NCBI RefSeq assembly: GCF_012275535.1
Contig: NZ_JAAVTK010000018.1
Location: forward strand, 1 to 64,000
Direction: 5' to 3'
DNA from: Hymenobacter artigasi
GTDB lineage: Bacteria; Bacteroidota; Bacteroidia; Cytophagales; Hymenobacteraceae
DNA length: 64,000 bases
Shown here one piece after another: positions 18,078-26,396 of this stretch. The position numbers and the translations under genes are program-made. Position 1 is the stretch's first letter. Each line of letters opens with the position of its first letter. The notes beneath the pieces are model-generated. The model saw nothing but the letters and a program-made list of their open reading frames with translations, was not told the origin of the DNA and made no database searches.

Positions 18078-18341
18078 ATGCTCACCGTCGCCAAGCTCGC
18101 CGTCCTCATCAAATACCGCTGGGATTATCGCCGGTTCAACAAGAACGGCCTGCCCGAAGAGAAAGCACTGCTGGCTGACCTCGACCTGCACGCCCTGGCC
18201 GAGCTTCTGCAGGACCTCACGCTTTATCACAAAAAACTCGTTTCCGACGAGTACGCCGTTAAAATTCACGCCACCCTGCGCACCTTGTGCGCCGATGACG
18301 AAACCGCTCAGACCTTACTTGGCTACGCCAGCACTTTGTAG
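18078..18341 (+). CDS. small hypothetical protein of the MoxR operon
   Basis: An 87-residue soluble protein with no membrane segment or signal peptide and no domain I recognise. The predicted helices are amphipathic (LLADLDLHALAELLQDLTLYHKKL). It lies 12 bp after the DUF4350 gene, and its TAG stop is followed directly by the ATG of moxR with no gap, so translation is probably coupled. It is real rather than a shadow because its codon use follows the neighbours and it fills the operon exactly. A helper or adaptor of MoxR is possible but unproved. Confidence 0.7.
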   Translation: MLTVAKLAVLIKYRWDYRRFNKNGLPEEKALLADLDLHALAELLQDLTLYHKKLVSDEYAVKIHATLRTLCADDETAQTLLGYASTL

Positions 18342-19391
18342 ATGGAACCCGAAAACCTCGACCTGACGCCCCTGTTGCCCGCCCCGGCACCCTTCGAACT
18401 GACTCCGGCTCCCGAGCCGGAAAACGCCTTTGCCCCGCGCACCGACTTCGCCCGCCTCACGGCCCAGACGGTCGCCATTCGGGATGAAATCGGCAAAATA
18501 ATCGTCGGCCAGACCGACTTGCTGGAACTGCTGCTCACCGCCGTGCTGGCCGATGGCCACGTCTTGCTCGAAGGCGTGCCCGGCGTGGCCAAAACCCTCA
18601 TGGCCAAGCTGCTGGCCCGCACGCTGGCCGTGCCGTTCAGCCGCATCCAGTTCACCCCCGATTTGATGCCTTCCGACGTGCTCGGCACCTCGGTTTTCCG
18701 GCAGAACAAGGCTGATTTCGAGTTTCGGCCCGGCCCTATTTTCGCCAGCGTGGTGCTGATTGACGAAATCAACCGCGCGCCGGCCAAGACGCAATCTGCG
18801 CTGTTTGAGGTGATGGAGGAGCGCACCGTGACCCAGGACGGCACCACCTACGCCATGCAGGAGCCCTTCCTGGTGCTGGCCACCCAAAACCCCATTGAGC
18901 AGGAAGGCACTTACCGCCTGCCCGAAGCCCAGCTCGACCGCTTCCTGTTTAAGCTGCACGTGGGCTACCCCACCCTGGCCGAAGAAGTGCAGATTCTGAC
19001 CGGCCACCACGGCGGCCAGGGCAGCACCAACCTGGAGGCCGTGCAGCCCATCCTCTCGGCCGCCGACCTGGCCCAGCTGCGCCAGCAAGTGCGCCAGCAG
19101 CGCGTAGAGGCCAATATTCTAGAGTACATCGCCAAGCTGGTGGGCCAGACGCGGGCGCATAAGTCCTTGTACCTCGGAGCCTCGCCCCGTGCCTCACTGG
19201 CCCTGCTCAACGGCGCGAAAGCCTTAGCCGCCCTGCGCGGCCGCGACTTTGTGACGCCCGAAGACGTGCAGTTTCTGGCCCCCAGCGTGCTGCGCCACCG
19301 CATCATGCTCACGCCCGAGCGCGAGATGGAAGGCGGTACGCCCGATGAGGTGGTGAAGCAGATTATCCAGAGCGTGGAAGTGCCCCGATAG
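18342..19391 (+). CDS. MoxR family AAA+ ATPase
   Basis: A 349-residue AAA+ chaperone-like ATPase. After a Pro/Glu-rich leader of about 35 residues comes the AAA_3 core with Walker A GVPGVAKT (residues 78-85), Walker B VLIDE (138-142) followed by INRAPAKTQSALFEVMEE, sensor 1 in ATQNPIEQEGTY, and the C-terminal lid domain ending in the family motif VLRHRIMLTP. MoxR proteins act with VWA-type or DUF58 partners in maturation of enzyme complexes or in envelope stress responses. Here the DUF58 partner gene lies 1.6 kb downstream, separated by a NADAR gene and an SDR gene. Confidence 0.95.
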   Translation: MEPENLDLTPLLPAPAPFELTPAPEPENAFAPRTDFARLTAQTVAIRDEIGKIIVGQTDLLELLLTAVLADGHVLLEGVPGVAKTLMAKLLARTLAVPFSRIQFTPDLMPSDVLGTSVFRQNKADFEFRPGPIFASVVLIDEINRAPAKTQSALFEVMEERTVTQDGTTYAMQEPFLVLATQNPIEQEGTYRLPEAQLDRFLFKLHVGYPTLAEEVQILTGHHGGQGSTNLEAVQPILSAADLAQLRQQVRQQRVEANILEYIAKLVGQTRAHKSLYLGASPRASLALLNGAKALAALRGRDFVTPEDVQFLAPSVLRHRIMLTPEREMEGGTPDEVVKQIIQSVEVPR

Positions 19392-19399
19392 GTGCATCT

Positions 19400-19494
19400 G
19401 TCATTGCGGGGCCGCAGGCCGTGGCAATCCTTGCTCTTGATGCGACCAACCCTGAGATGTGACCAAACGCTTAAAATATCCTTTGCGATGACTT
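19400..19494 (+). repeat. repeat-like spacer with inverted ends, overlapping the NADAR start codon
   Basis: The spacer starts GTCATTGCGG (within a copy of the common CATTGCG...GGCAATCC pattern) and ends TTGCGATGAC. The ends are imperfect inverted repeats of each other (GTCATTGC against GTCATCGC). The last bases of the element are the ATG and following AC of the NADAR gene. That it is an interspersed repeat is inferred from its shape; only one copy is seen in the window. Confidence 0.45.
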
Positions 19495-20039
19495 ATTCCA
19501 CCGAGTGGCTGCTCACCCAGTTGGCGCAGGATGCACGCGTCAAGTACCTGTTCTTCTGGGGCGACCAGCCTAGCAGGGATGGTGCCATCACCAAATCCTG
19601 CCTGAGCCAGTGGTGGCTGGCCGATTTTGTAGTGGCCGGCATCACTTATCGCTCAACCGAGCATTGGATGATGGCCGAAAAAGCGCGGCTGTTTAATGAT
19701 GACAACATACTGGCCGAAATTCTGGCCGCCAAAAGTCCGGCCGAAGCCAAAAAGCTGGGCCGCGAAATTCAGGGTTTCGAGCCCGAAATCTGGGAAGCGC
19801 GCAAGGTTGAAATCGTGCTGGCCGGCAACCTGCACAAGTTTGGGCAGCATCCGAATCTGGCAAAATTCTTACTCTCCACGAACGACCGGGTACTGGTCGA
19901 AGCCAGTCCGGTGGATACCATCTGGGGCATTGGGCTGGCTGCTGATGCCCCGGATGCCGCCAATCCTAGTCGCTGGCTGGGGCCAAATCTGCTGGGCTTT
20001 GCGCTAATGGCAGTGCGCGACGCCTTGCGGAAACCATAA
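19488..20039 (+). CDS. NADAR family protein (YbiA-like N-glycosidase)
   Basis: A 183-residue protein of the NADAR/YbiA/DUF1768 family. Members hydrolyse N-glycosidic bonds: YbiA acts on early riboflavin-pathway intermediates, and others remove ADP-ribose from nucleic acid. Visible marks are FFWGDQPSRDG, FVVAGITYRSTEHWMMAEKA, the segment EARKVEIVLAGNLHKFGQH, and DTIWGIGLAADAP before RWLGPNLLGFALM. The Glu of STEHWMM and the Trp/Gly of TIWGIG belong to the predicted active site. ATG at 19488 is preferred to the in-frame extension that begins straight after moxR, because that extension is repeat-like spacer. The gene interrupts the MoxR-DUF58 pair, which suggests later insertion. Confidence 0.9.
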   Translation: MTYSTEWLLTQLAQDARVKYLFFWGDQPSRDGAITKSCLSQWWLADFVVAGITYRSTEHWMMAEKARLFNDDNILAEILAAKSPAEAKKLGREIQGFEPEIWEARKVEIVLAGNLHKFGQHPNLAKFLLSTNDRVLVEASPVDTIWGIGLAADAPDAANPSRWLGPNLLGFALMAVRDALRKP

Positions 20040-20117
20040 CCGGGAGCCGCCGTGGCGGGTTACCCATTATTCAGCCTGCGTTTCGGCCGGCTGCTTTCAT
20101 CCTCAATCCCCCGCATC

Positions 20118-20909
20118 ATGGACGTTCAACTCACCGATAAGACCGTGCTCATTACCGCCTCAACCGGCGGCATTGGCTTGGAAATGGCCCGCGCCTTTGC
20201 CCGCGAAGGCGCTAAAGTCATCATCAACGGCCGCTCCGAAGCTAGTGTGACGCAGGCCATTGCCGAGCTGCAACAGGAGTTTCCAAAGGCCCAGCTGCTG
20301 CCCCTGGCCGCCGACAACGGCACGGCGGAAGGCACCGCACACACCATTGCGCACTACCCTGAGGTAGACGTGCTCATCAATAACCTGGGCATTTATGAAG
20401 TCTCCGATTTCTTCGACACCACCGATGAGGCCTGGCAGCGGCTGTTCGAGGTGAACATGATGAGCGGCGTGCGCCTGAGCCGTCACTACCTGCGCGGCAT
20501 GCTGGCCCGCAACACCGGCCGCATCCTGTTCATCAGCAGCGAATCGGCGCTGAACCCGGCCCCCGAAATGGCCCACTACAGTGCTACCAAGCTCATGCAG
20601 CTCTCCATTTCGCGCAGCCTGGCCGAACTCACCAAAGGCACGGCCGTGACGGTGAACACCCTGATGCCCGGCTCGACGCACACGCCCGGCGTGGAAGAAT
20701 TCATCCGCCAGGTATTCCCCGACGAAGCTGATTATGCCGCCGCCGAGCGCCGCTTCATGGCCGAGAACCGGCCCACTTCGCTCATCGGCCGCCTCATTCA
20801 GCCCAAGGAAATTGCTGATTTTGCTGTGTTTGTGGCCAGCCCGCTGGCCGGGGCCATCAACGGCGCGGCCCTGCGCGTGGATGGCGGCATTGTGCGCAAC
20901 GCGGTGTAG
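20118..20909 (+). CDS. SDR family NAD(P)-dependent oxidoreductase
   Basis: A 263-residue short-chain dehydrogenase/reductase. ATG at 20118 is preferred over an upstream in-frame start because MDVQLTDKTVLIT leads directly into the nucleotide-binding loop TASTGGIG (residues 13-20). NNLG replaces the usual NNAG, and the catalytic YSATK follows a conserved serine pair in LFISSESALNP. The C-terminus carries the usual INGAALRVDGGI of the quinone- or acyl-carrier-like subfamily. The substrate is unknown. Its TAG stop is the first part of an inverted-repeat element. Together with the NADAR gene it splits the MoxR cluster. Confidence 0.9.
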   Translation: MDVQLTDKTVLITASTGGIGLEMARAFAREGAKVIINGRSEASVTQAIAELQQEFPKAQLLPLAADNGTAEGTAHTIAHYPEVDVLINNLGIYEVSDFFDTTDEAWQRLFEVNMMSGVRLSRHYLRGMLARNTGRILFISSESALNPAPEMAHYSATKLMQLSISRSLAELTKGTAVTVNTLMPGSTHTPGVEEFIRQVFPDEADYAAAERRFMAENRPTSLIGRLIQPKEIADFAVFVASPLAGAINGAALRVDGGIVRNAV

Positions 20910-20993
20910 CGTGCGGAATTTGTAGTTCGCGTTCCTGCACATTTCGCAACCGGACAGCCGGCGCGGGGACGCGAACTACGAAGTTCGCGCTAC
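20905..20993. repeat. inverted-repeat element starting at the SDR stop codon
   Basis: Left arm 20906-20935 contains GTAGTTCGCGT and right arm 20966-20993 contains its exact complement ACGCGAACTAC. The outer ends GTAGCG and CGCTAC also pair, with an imperfect middle. The first ten bases, TGTAGCGTGC, include the TAG stop of the SDR gene and are identical to the first ten bases of the element at 61881. This is a compact, probably interspersed repeat of unknown family. Confidence 0.7.
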
Positions 20994-21027
20994 GGTGCGC
21001 AGCAGGTTGGGATGAAATTACCGAATA

Positions 21028-22404
21028 TTGCCTTTCCCTTCACGCCGGCTACCCTTGACGTTATTTCTTACCTCCCGTTTTTTCCAGGTGCTGGCGGCCA
21101 TTGCGGCTGGCTTCGTGGTGGCCTTTTTTCTGCCCTGGCTGCTGGGGCCGATGAAAATCGCCCTAGGCCTCTTCGTGTTGCTGGCGCTGCTTGATGCGCT
21201 GCTGCTCTACGCGCCCGCCAGGGGCCAGACCGCGCCAGTGTTTGGGCGGCGGGTGCTGGGCGATAAGCTGGCCAACGGCTCGGACAACGACGTGCGGATT
21301 TACCTCGAAAACCGCTACCGCTTTGCCATTCGGACCGAGACGATTGATGAGATTCCGCACCAGTTTCAGCGGCGTGATGTATTGTTCAAAACCGCCATCC
21401 AGCCCGGCGAAACCCAGATTATCGACTACCAGCTACGGCCCACCAAGCGCGGCGAATACGCATTTGGGGCGTTGAATATTTACGCCGCTTCGCCGCTGGG
21501 ACTGGTGCGGCGGCGGTTTCGCTACGCGCAGGGCAAGGTAGTGCCCGTGTACCCGTCGTTCCTGCAAATGCGGCAGTACGAGCTGCTGGCCATCCACAAC
21601 CGCCTCACGGAGGTGGGCGTGAAGCGCATCCGGCGCGTGGGCCACAGCATGGAGTTTGAGCAAATCCGGCCCTACGTGCCCGGCGACGACCCGCGCAGCA
21701 TGAACTGGAAAGCCACCGCCCGCCGCGCCGGCACCGGCGCCGCTGATGCGCTGGTAGTAAACCACTTCCAGGACGAGCGCGCCCAGCAGGTATACTGCCT
21801 CATTGATAAGGGCCGCGTGATGCGGATGCCGTTCGACGGCCTGAGCCTGCTCGACTACGCTATCAATGCCACACTGGTAGTCAGCAACATTGCCCTGCTC
21901 AAGCACGACAAGGCCGGCCTGCTCACCTTCTCGAACCGGCCCGGGGCCATGCTGGCCGCCGACCGCCGCCCCGGCCACCTGCTGAAGCTGCTCGAAATCC
22001 TCTACCGCCAGAAAACCAAGTACCTCGAAACCGATTTCGAGCTGCTGTACGCCACGGTGCGGGCGCGCATCAAGCAGCGCAGCCTGCTCATTCTGTTCAC
22101 CAATTTCGAAACGCTGCACGGCATGCAACGCCAGCTGCCCTACCTGCGCCGGCTGGCCAAAGACCATTTGCTGCTGGTGGTGTTCTTCGAAAACACCGAG
22201 CTGCGCGCCTTCCTCGAGGCCCCGGCCGCCACCACGGAGGACGTGTACAACCAGACCATCGCCGAGAAATTTGCCCAGGAAAAGCGCCAGATTGTGCTCG
22301 AATTGCAGCGCTATGGCATCTATTCGCTGCTCACCGCGCCCAAGGATTTGACGGCGAACACCATCAACAAATACCTCGAATTCAAAGCCCGGGGGCTGAT
22401 ATAG
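21028..22404 (+). CDS. DUF58 domain-containing protein
   Basis: A protein of about 450 residues with two N-terminal membrane helices (VLAAIAAGFVVAFFLPWLL and IALGLFVLLALLDALLLY) and a large cytoplasmic part that holds DUF58, seen as FEQIRPYVPGDDPRSMNWKATAR and VYCLIDKGRVMRMPFDGLSLLDYAIN, a degenerate VWA-like fold. No ATG is available: TTG at 21028 gives 458 residues, and TTG at 21055 gives 449 with an N-terminus (LFLTSRFFQV) more like relatives. DUF58 proteins are functional partners of MoxR ATPases. It is the last gene of the interrupted cluster and converges on the next gene with a 9-bp gap. Confidence 0.9.
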   Translation: MPFPSRRLPLTLFLTSRFFQVLAAIAAGFVVAFFLPWLLGPMKIALGLFVLLALLDALLLYAPARGQTAPVFGRRVLGDKLANGSDNDVRIYLENRYRFAIRTETIDEIPHQFQRRDVLFKTAIQPGETQIIDYQLRPTKRGEYAFGALNIYAASPLGLVRRRFRYAQGKVVPVYPSFLQMRQYELLAIHNRLTEVGVKRIRRVGHSMEFEQIRPYVPGDDPRSMNWKATARRAGTGAADALVVNHFQDERAQQVYCLIDKGRVMRMPFDGLSLLDYAINATLVVSNIALLKHDKAGLLTFSNRPGAMLAADRRPGHLLKLLEILYRQKTKYLETDFELLYATVRARIKQRSLLILFTNFETLHGMQRQLPYLRRLAKDHLLLVVFFENTELRAFLEAPAATTEDVYNQTIAEKFAQEKRQIVLELQRYGIYSLLTAPKDLTANTINKYLEFKARGLI

Positions 22405-22413
22405 ACCCGTGGC

Positions 22414-24216
22414 TTAATCATCGAAACCGGTAAGCTGGGCATCATCGAACCGCACGGTGGCCTGCCCATAATGCAGAAACACCACCGTGATGTGGTCGAA
22501 CTCCTCGTGCGGGGCTTTGATGTAGAAATGCAGCTCCTGTGGCCAGTTGGGTTGCAGGGCGCGCTGGAACTGCACCGTGCGCTCGCGCACAATGCGCGAG
22601 CCTTGGCAAAACCGCACCACAAACTGTGTCATTTTTCCTTCCGGCTGTTCACCCTCGGTGCTGCTGGCAAGGGCGCTGCCCTGCACCCACTTAAACTGCC
22701 CGGACCGGGCCGCAATCGTGTATTCGGGACTGTGGGGGTGGTCATTGTCGAGCAGCAGCGAGCATTTGTCTTTCAGTGCCGGCTGGCCGCAGGCGCCACT
22801 GTCGCTGGTTTCAAAGTCCTGCTGCCATAGCAGCCGGGAGTTGCGCGGCGTGCCCGTGAAATCATAGTCCGTATCGAGCAGCAGCCGGGCCTCGGCCGGC
22901 ACGGAGTTGTGCCCCAGTATGCGCCACCAGTACGCGCGGGACATTTGCCCCACCACCAGCATGCCGCCATGAGCCTGGTAAGTCAGCCAGAGATTGTAGT
23001 AGCAGGTTAAGGCGGCAAACCCGATGTAGGCCAGCAGCCACGGCCGCCGCGTCAGCAGCCAGGCATGGGCCGCCGCAAAGGGCCAGGCCAGCACGGCATA
23101 GCTCTGCACCATGGCCCGCTGGCCCAGCGAGCCGCCATACAGCCATTCGTCCCAAGCGAAGGTGACGTATATAAACAGCCCGATAAACACCAGCATGGGC
23201 CAGAACGCGGCCGCCTGCTGCCGTCGCAGCGCCCAAAACCCCACCAAGGCCACCACCAGTATGGGCGAATACAGCAGCCAGCCGCTCTTGAAGCTAAAAA
23301 TACCGACTATCAAGTGCGGATGAAACCAGCTAAACCCCTGGCCCTGGTAGCTATACACCACCCAATCGCCGCTCACGTAGTGCCAGTACAGCGGCTGAAT
23401 GCCGAGCACGGCCCCGCCCACCAGCCCCGCTGCCAGCAGCAGCCCCGCGTGCTGCCGCCAGAACGCCAGCCGCTCGCGCACCACCGGCCAGGCGAGGCGC
23501 AGGCCCCACAGCAGCGGAATAAGGGCCGCCAGGATTTCGCTGGGGCGCGTGAGGACCATGAGGCCCACCGTGGCCCCAATGGCCAGGGCCCGCCCCAGGG
23601 TGGGCCGCTCGTAGAAAGCCGGTGTGAGCAGCAGCAGCACCACGTACCAGGTAAACAGCCAGTTATGCGTCATGGCCCCGCCCAGCGCCGTGTAGTTAAA
23701 ATAGTTGGTTCCCAGCACGATGGCCAGCAGCGTGAGGGCCGTGGGCCACTCGCCAAAGCGCGGCAGCAGCGCCCGCCGCACCAATGCCAGCCCCAGCACC
23801 GCCACCAGCAGGCTGGCCACCAGCAGGGCAATTTGATAAGGCGGCGAAAATCCATCGGCGGGGTAGCCCAGCGGCGCGGCCAGCGCGTGCGCCACCAGAA
23901 AAAAAGGCAGGTATTGCACAGCCATGCCCGCCGAATACTTCATCACGTAGTGCCCGCTGCCCGGGTGCTGAAAGGCCTGCTGAAAGTCGGGCGTGGGCGC
24001 GTAGTCGTGCAGCATTTGCTCGTGAAAACGCAGCTCTTTCAGGTCGTGGTGAATGAAGATGGCGGGTAGATAGAGGTAGTAGCCCGACACGTCCCACGCG
24101 ATTACCCGGACGGGGCCCCGGTCACTGGAGCCGGGCACGAGGTGGTTTCCCACTAGCCCCACGCTCACAATGAAAAGGCTGCAAAACAGCCACGCCAGCC
24201 AGGAAGGTGATTTCAT
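22414..24216 (-). CDS. polytopic membrane protein, GT-C-like
   Basis: A 600-residue protein with ten or more membrane helices (for example FWRQHAGLLLAAGLVGGAVLGI) and a soluble C-terminal domain of about 130 residues. The start at 24216 gives MKSPSWLAWLFCSLF, a normal first helix. The first extracytoplasmic loop holds VIAWDVSGYYLYLPAIF, where the Asp after the first helix resembles the catalytic or metal-binding acid of GT-C glycosyltransferases that use lipid-linked sugars. That likeness is the only hint of function, and I assign no substrate. It diverges from the GH20 gene, with only 81 bp between them. Confidence 0.68.
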   Translation of the reverse strand: MKSPSWLAWLFCSLFIVSVGLVGNHLVPGSSDRGPVRVIAWDVSGYYLYLPAIFIHHDLKELRFHEQMLHDYAPTPDFQQAFQHPGSGHYVMKYSAGMAVQYLPFFLVAHALAAPLGYPADGFSPPYQIALLVASLLVAVLGLALVRRALLPRFGEWPTALTLLAIVLGTNYFNYTALGGAMTHNWLFTWYVVLLLLTPAFYERPTLGRALAIGATVGLMVLTRPSEILAALIPLLWGLRLAWPVVRERLAFWRQHAGLLLAAGLVGGAVLGIQPLYWHYVSGDWVVYSYQGQGFSWFHPHLIVGIFSFKSGWLLYSPILVVALVGFWALRRQQAAAFWPMLVFIGLFIYVTFAWDEWLYGGSLGQRAMVQSYAVLAWPFAAAHAWLLTRRPWLLAYIGFAALTCYYNLWLTYQAHGGMLVVGQMSRAYWWRILGHNSVPAEARLLLDTDYDFTGTPRNSRLLWQQDFETSDSGACGQPALKDKCSLLLDNDHPHSPEYTIAARSGQFKWVQGSALASSTEGEQPEGKMTQFVVRFCQGSRIVRERTVQFQRALQPNWPQELHFYIKAPHEEFDHITVVFLHYGQATVRFDDAQLTGFDD

Positions 24217-24297
24217 AAAAGGGCAAATTGTTCTAAACTTCGGCAAATTGGGAAGAAATGGCCGTTCTGGAATGGGCGAACCCCGTACTTTGTCGAA

Positions 24298-26337
24298 ATG
24301 ATGAGATTCTGGAGTTGTCTTGGTGCCTTGCTGGCACTTTTTAGTCATATTTCGTGGGCCCAGTCCCGCCACGGCCTCCTGCCCCTACCGGCCGAGATGC
24401 ACTGGGGCCAGGGCCGCCTGAACCTGAGAACGCCGCTAAAATTGCAGTTCGATACCCCGCCCGACCCGGCGGTAGCGGCGGCAGCTCGCCGCATGCTGGC
24501 CCGGCTGCAAGGCCCGGCCGAACCAGCCAAAGGGCCGGTGCTGCAAATCCGCTACGGCCGCGCGGGCCAGCCCGAGAAGCTTGACGAGGAACGGTACTCG
24601 TTGCGCGTGACGCCGATGGGCGTGAGCATCGACGCCCCCACCAGCCTGGGCGTGCTGCGGGCCCTGGCCACGCTGGAGCAGCTGCCCATTATCGAGAAAA
24701 AGCAGCGCTACCTGCCCGAAGTAGATATTCAGGACCAGCCGCGCTTTGCCTGGCGCGGGCTACTGATTGACGCGGCGCGGCACTTCATGCCGGTGGCCGT
24801 CATCAAGCGCAACCTCGACGGCATGGCCGCCGTGAAGCTGAACGTGCTGCACTGGCATCTCACCGACGACCAGGGCTTTCGCATCGAGAGCAAGGTTTTT
24901 CCGCGCCTGCAGACCGTGGGCAGCACCGACGGGCTTTTTTACACCCAGGCCGAGGTGCGCGAAGTGGTGGCCTATGCGGCGGCGCGCGGCATCCGGGTGG
25001 TGCCGGAGCTCGACATGCCCAGCCACACCACCAGCTGGATTGTGGCTTACCCGCGCCTGGCCTCCAACGACTCGGTGTACGCGCCTTACCAGAAGTGGCG
25101 CACCACCAACGTGGCCATCGACCCCACCCGCGAAACCACTTACACCTTCCTCGATTCGCTGCTGACCGAGATGACGGGCCTGTTCCCAGACCCCTACTTC
25201 CACGCCGGCGGCGACGAGAACGACGGCCGCAACTGGCGGCGCACCCCGCGCATCGTGGCGTACATGAAGGCGAACAAAATGGTGAAGGCCGACGGCAAAA
25301 CCGTGGACAAGCACCAGTTGCAAACCTATTTCAACCGCCGGGTATTGGCCCTGCTGCAGCAGCGCGGCAAAACCATGATTGGCTGGGATGAAATCCTGGG
25401 GCCCGACTTGCCCAAGGAAGTAGTCATCCAGAGCTGGCGCGGCAAAAAAGGACTGAGCGATGCCGCCAAGCTGGGCCATCCGGTACTGCTTTCAAACGGC
25501 TATTATCTCGACCTGAACTACAGCGCGGCCAGCTCCTACCTCACCGACCCATTGCCGGCCGACACGTCCCTCACGCCCGCCGAGCAGAAGCTGGTGCTGG
25601 GCGGCGAGGCCGCCATGTGGGCCGAATTCGCCGACTCAACGGTGCTCGACTCGCGCATCTGGCCCCGGGCAGCGGCCGTGGCCGAGCGGCTATGGTCGGC
25701 CCAGGCAGCCACCCAGGACGTAGCCGATATGTACCGCCGGCTCAACCTGCTTTCGCCGCAGCTTGAAACGCTGGGCCTGCGCCACCGCCGCGCGCCCGAG
25801 CTGCTGCTCAGGCAAATGGCCGGTACTGCCAGCGTATTACCGCTGCGCACCCTGGCCGAGGTAGTTGAGCCGGTGAAGGAATACAAGCGCCATTTTCAGG
25901 GCTATGACTACACCACCGCCAGCGTACTGAACCGCCTGGCCGATGCCGCGCCATCCGAGTCGGAAGTAGCCCGCCGGTTTGCCGTGCTGGTAGATAGCGT
26001 GGTGGCTTTCAAGCCCACTTCCCCCAACTGGCTGCCCGCCTCGCTGCGCCAGTTGGCGGCGTTGCGGGCCCAGGCCATCCGCTGGCAGGCCAATGACATC
26101 ATGCTCCAACCCCTGCTGGCCGCTAACCCGAGCCTGACCGAATACGGCCCGCTCTCCACCCGCCTCGCTGCCGTGGCCACGGTGGTGCTGGAGCGCCTCA
26201 CGCAGCTACAAACCGGCAAGTCGCCCTCGCTGGCCTGGCTGGCCGCCACCCGCGCCACCCTGGATGCCGCGCAGGCCCCCGCCGGCCAGGCCGAATTGGC
26301 CGTGGTGAAGGCCGCCCGCAAGCTGGCCGGGCTTTAA
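24298..26337 (+). CDS. family 20 glycoside hydrolase (beta-N-acetylhexosaminidase)
   Basis: A 679-residue secreted enzyme that should release terminal N-acetylhexosamine from glycans, for example chitin or peptidoglycan-derived sugars. A signal peptide (MMRFWSCLGALLALFSHISWAQ) is followed by the GH20b N-terminal alpha/beta domain (about 30-145) and the TIM-barrel catalytic domain. The family signature HAGGDEN is at residues 302-308, with Asp306-Glu307 the substrate-assisted catalytic pair. WHLTDDQGFRIESKVFPRL, the early barrel motif, is also present. A C-terminal helical region of about 180 residues follows. The TACTTTG sequence 5 bp before the ATG may be a promoter box with a leaderless start, which is uncertain. 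Confidence 0.94.
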   Translation: MMRFWSCLGALLALFSHISWAQSRHGLLPLPAEMHWGQGRLNLRTPLKLQFDTPPDPAVAAAARRMLARLQGPAEPAKGPVLQIRYGRAGQPEKLDEERYSLRVTPMGVSIDAPTSLGVLRALATLEQLPIIEKKQRYLPEVDIQDQPRFAWRGLLIDAARHFMPVAVIKRNLDGMAAVKLNVLHWHLTDDQGFRIESKVFPRLQTVGSTDGLFYTQAEVREVVAYAAARGIRVVPELDMPSHTTSWIVAYPRLASNDSVYAPYQKWRTTNVAIDPTRETTYTFLDSLLTEMTGLFPDPYFHAGGDENDGRNWRRTPRIVAYMKANKMVKADGKTVDKHQLQTYFNRRVLALLQQRGKTMIGWDEILGPDLPKEVVIQSWRGKKGLSDAAKLGHPVLLSNGYYLDLNYSAASSYLTDPLPADTSLTPAEQKLVLGGEAAMWAEFADSTVLDSRIWPRAAAVAERLWSAQAATQDVADMYRRLNLLSPQLETLGLRHRRAPELLLRQMAGTASVLPLRTLAEVVEPVKEYKRHFQGYDYTTASVLNRLADAAPSESEVARRFAVLVDSVVAFKPTSPNWLPASLRQLAALRAQAIRWQANDIMLQPLLAANPSLTEYGPLSTRLAAVATVVLERLTQLQTGKSPSLAWLAATRATLDAAQAPAGQAELAVVKAARKLAGL

Positions 26338-26396
26338 TTTTATTTGCGGCCGAACATCATGCAGAGCGCCGTCAATTTTCAGTAGCTCCCCCGACT

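Noticed and set aside
21012..21194. ATG-initiated 60-codon frame at the start of the DUF58 gene
   Set aside because: It is in a different frame from DUF58 and reads through the DNA that encodes the first helices of DUF58. I considered a frameshifted DUF58 start, but a TTG start explains the gene without it.
24287..24297. TACTTTG motif 5 bp before the GH20 ATG as a promoter
   Set aside because: It is one base short of TAnnTTTG and no -33 TTG is seen at the right distance. It is mentioned in the gene entry but not listed as a feature.
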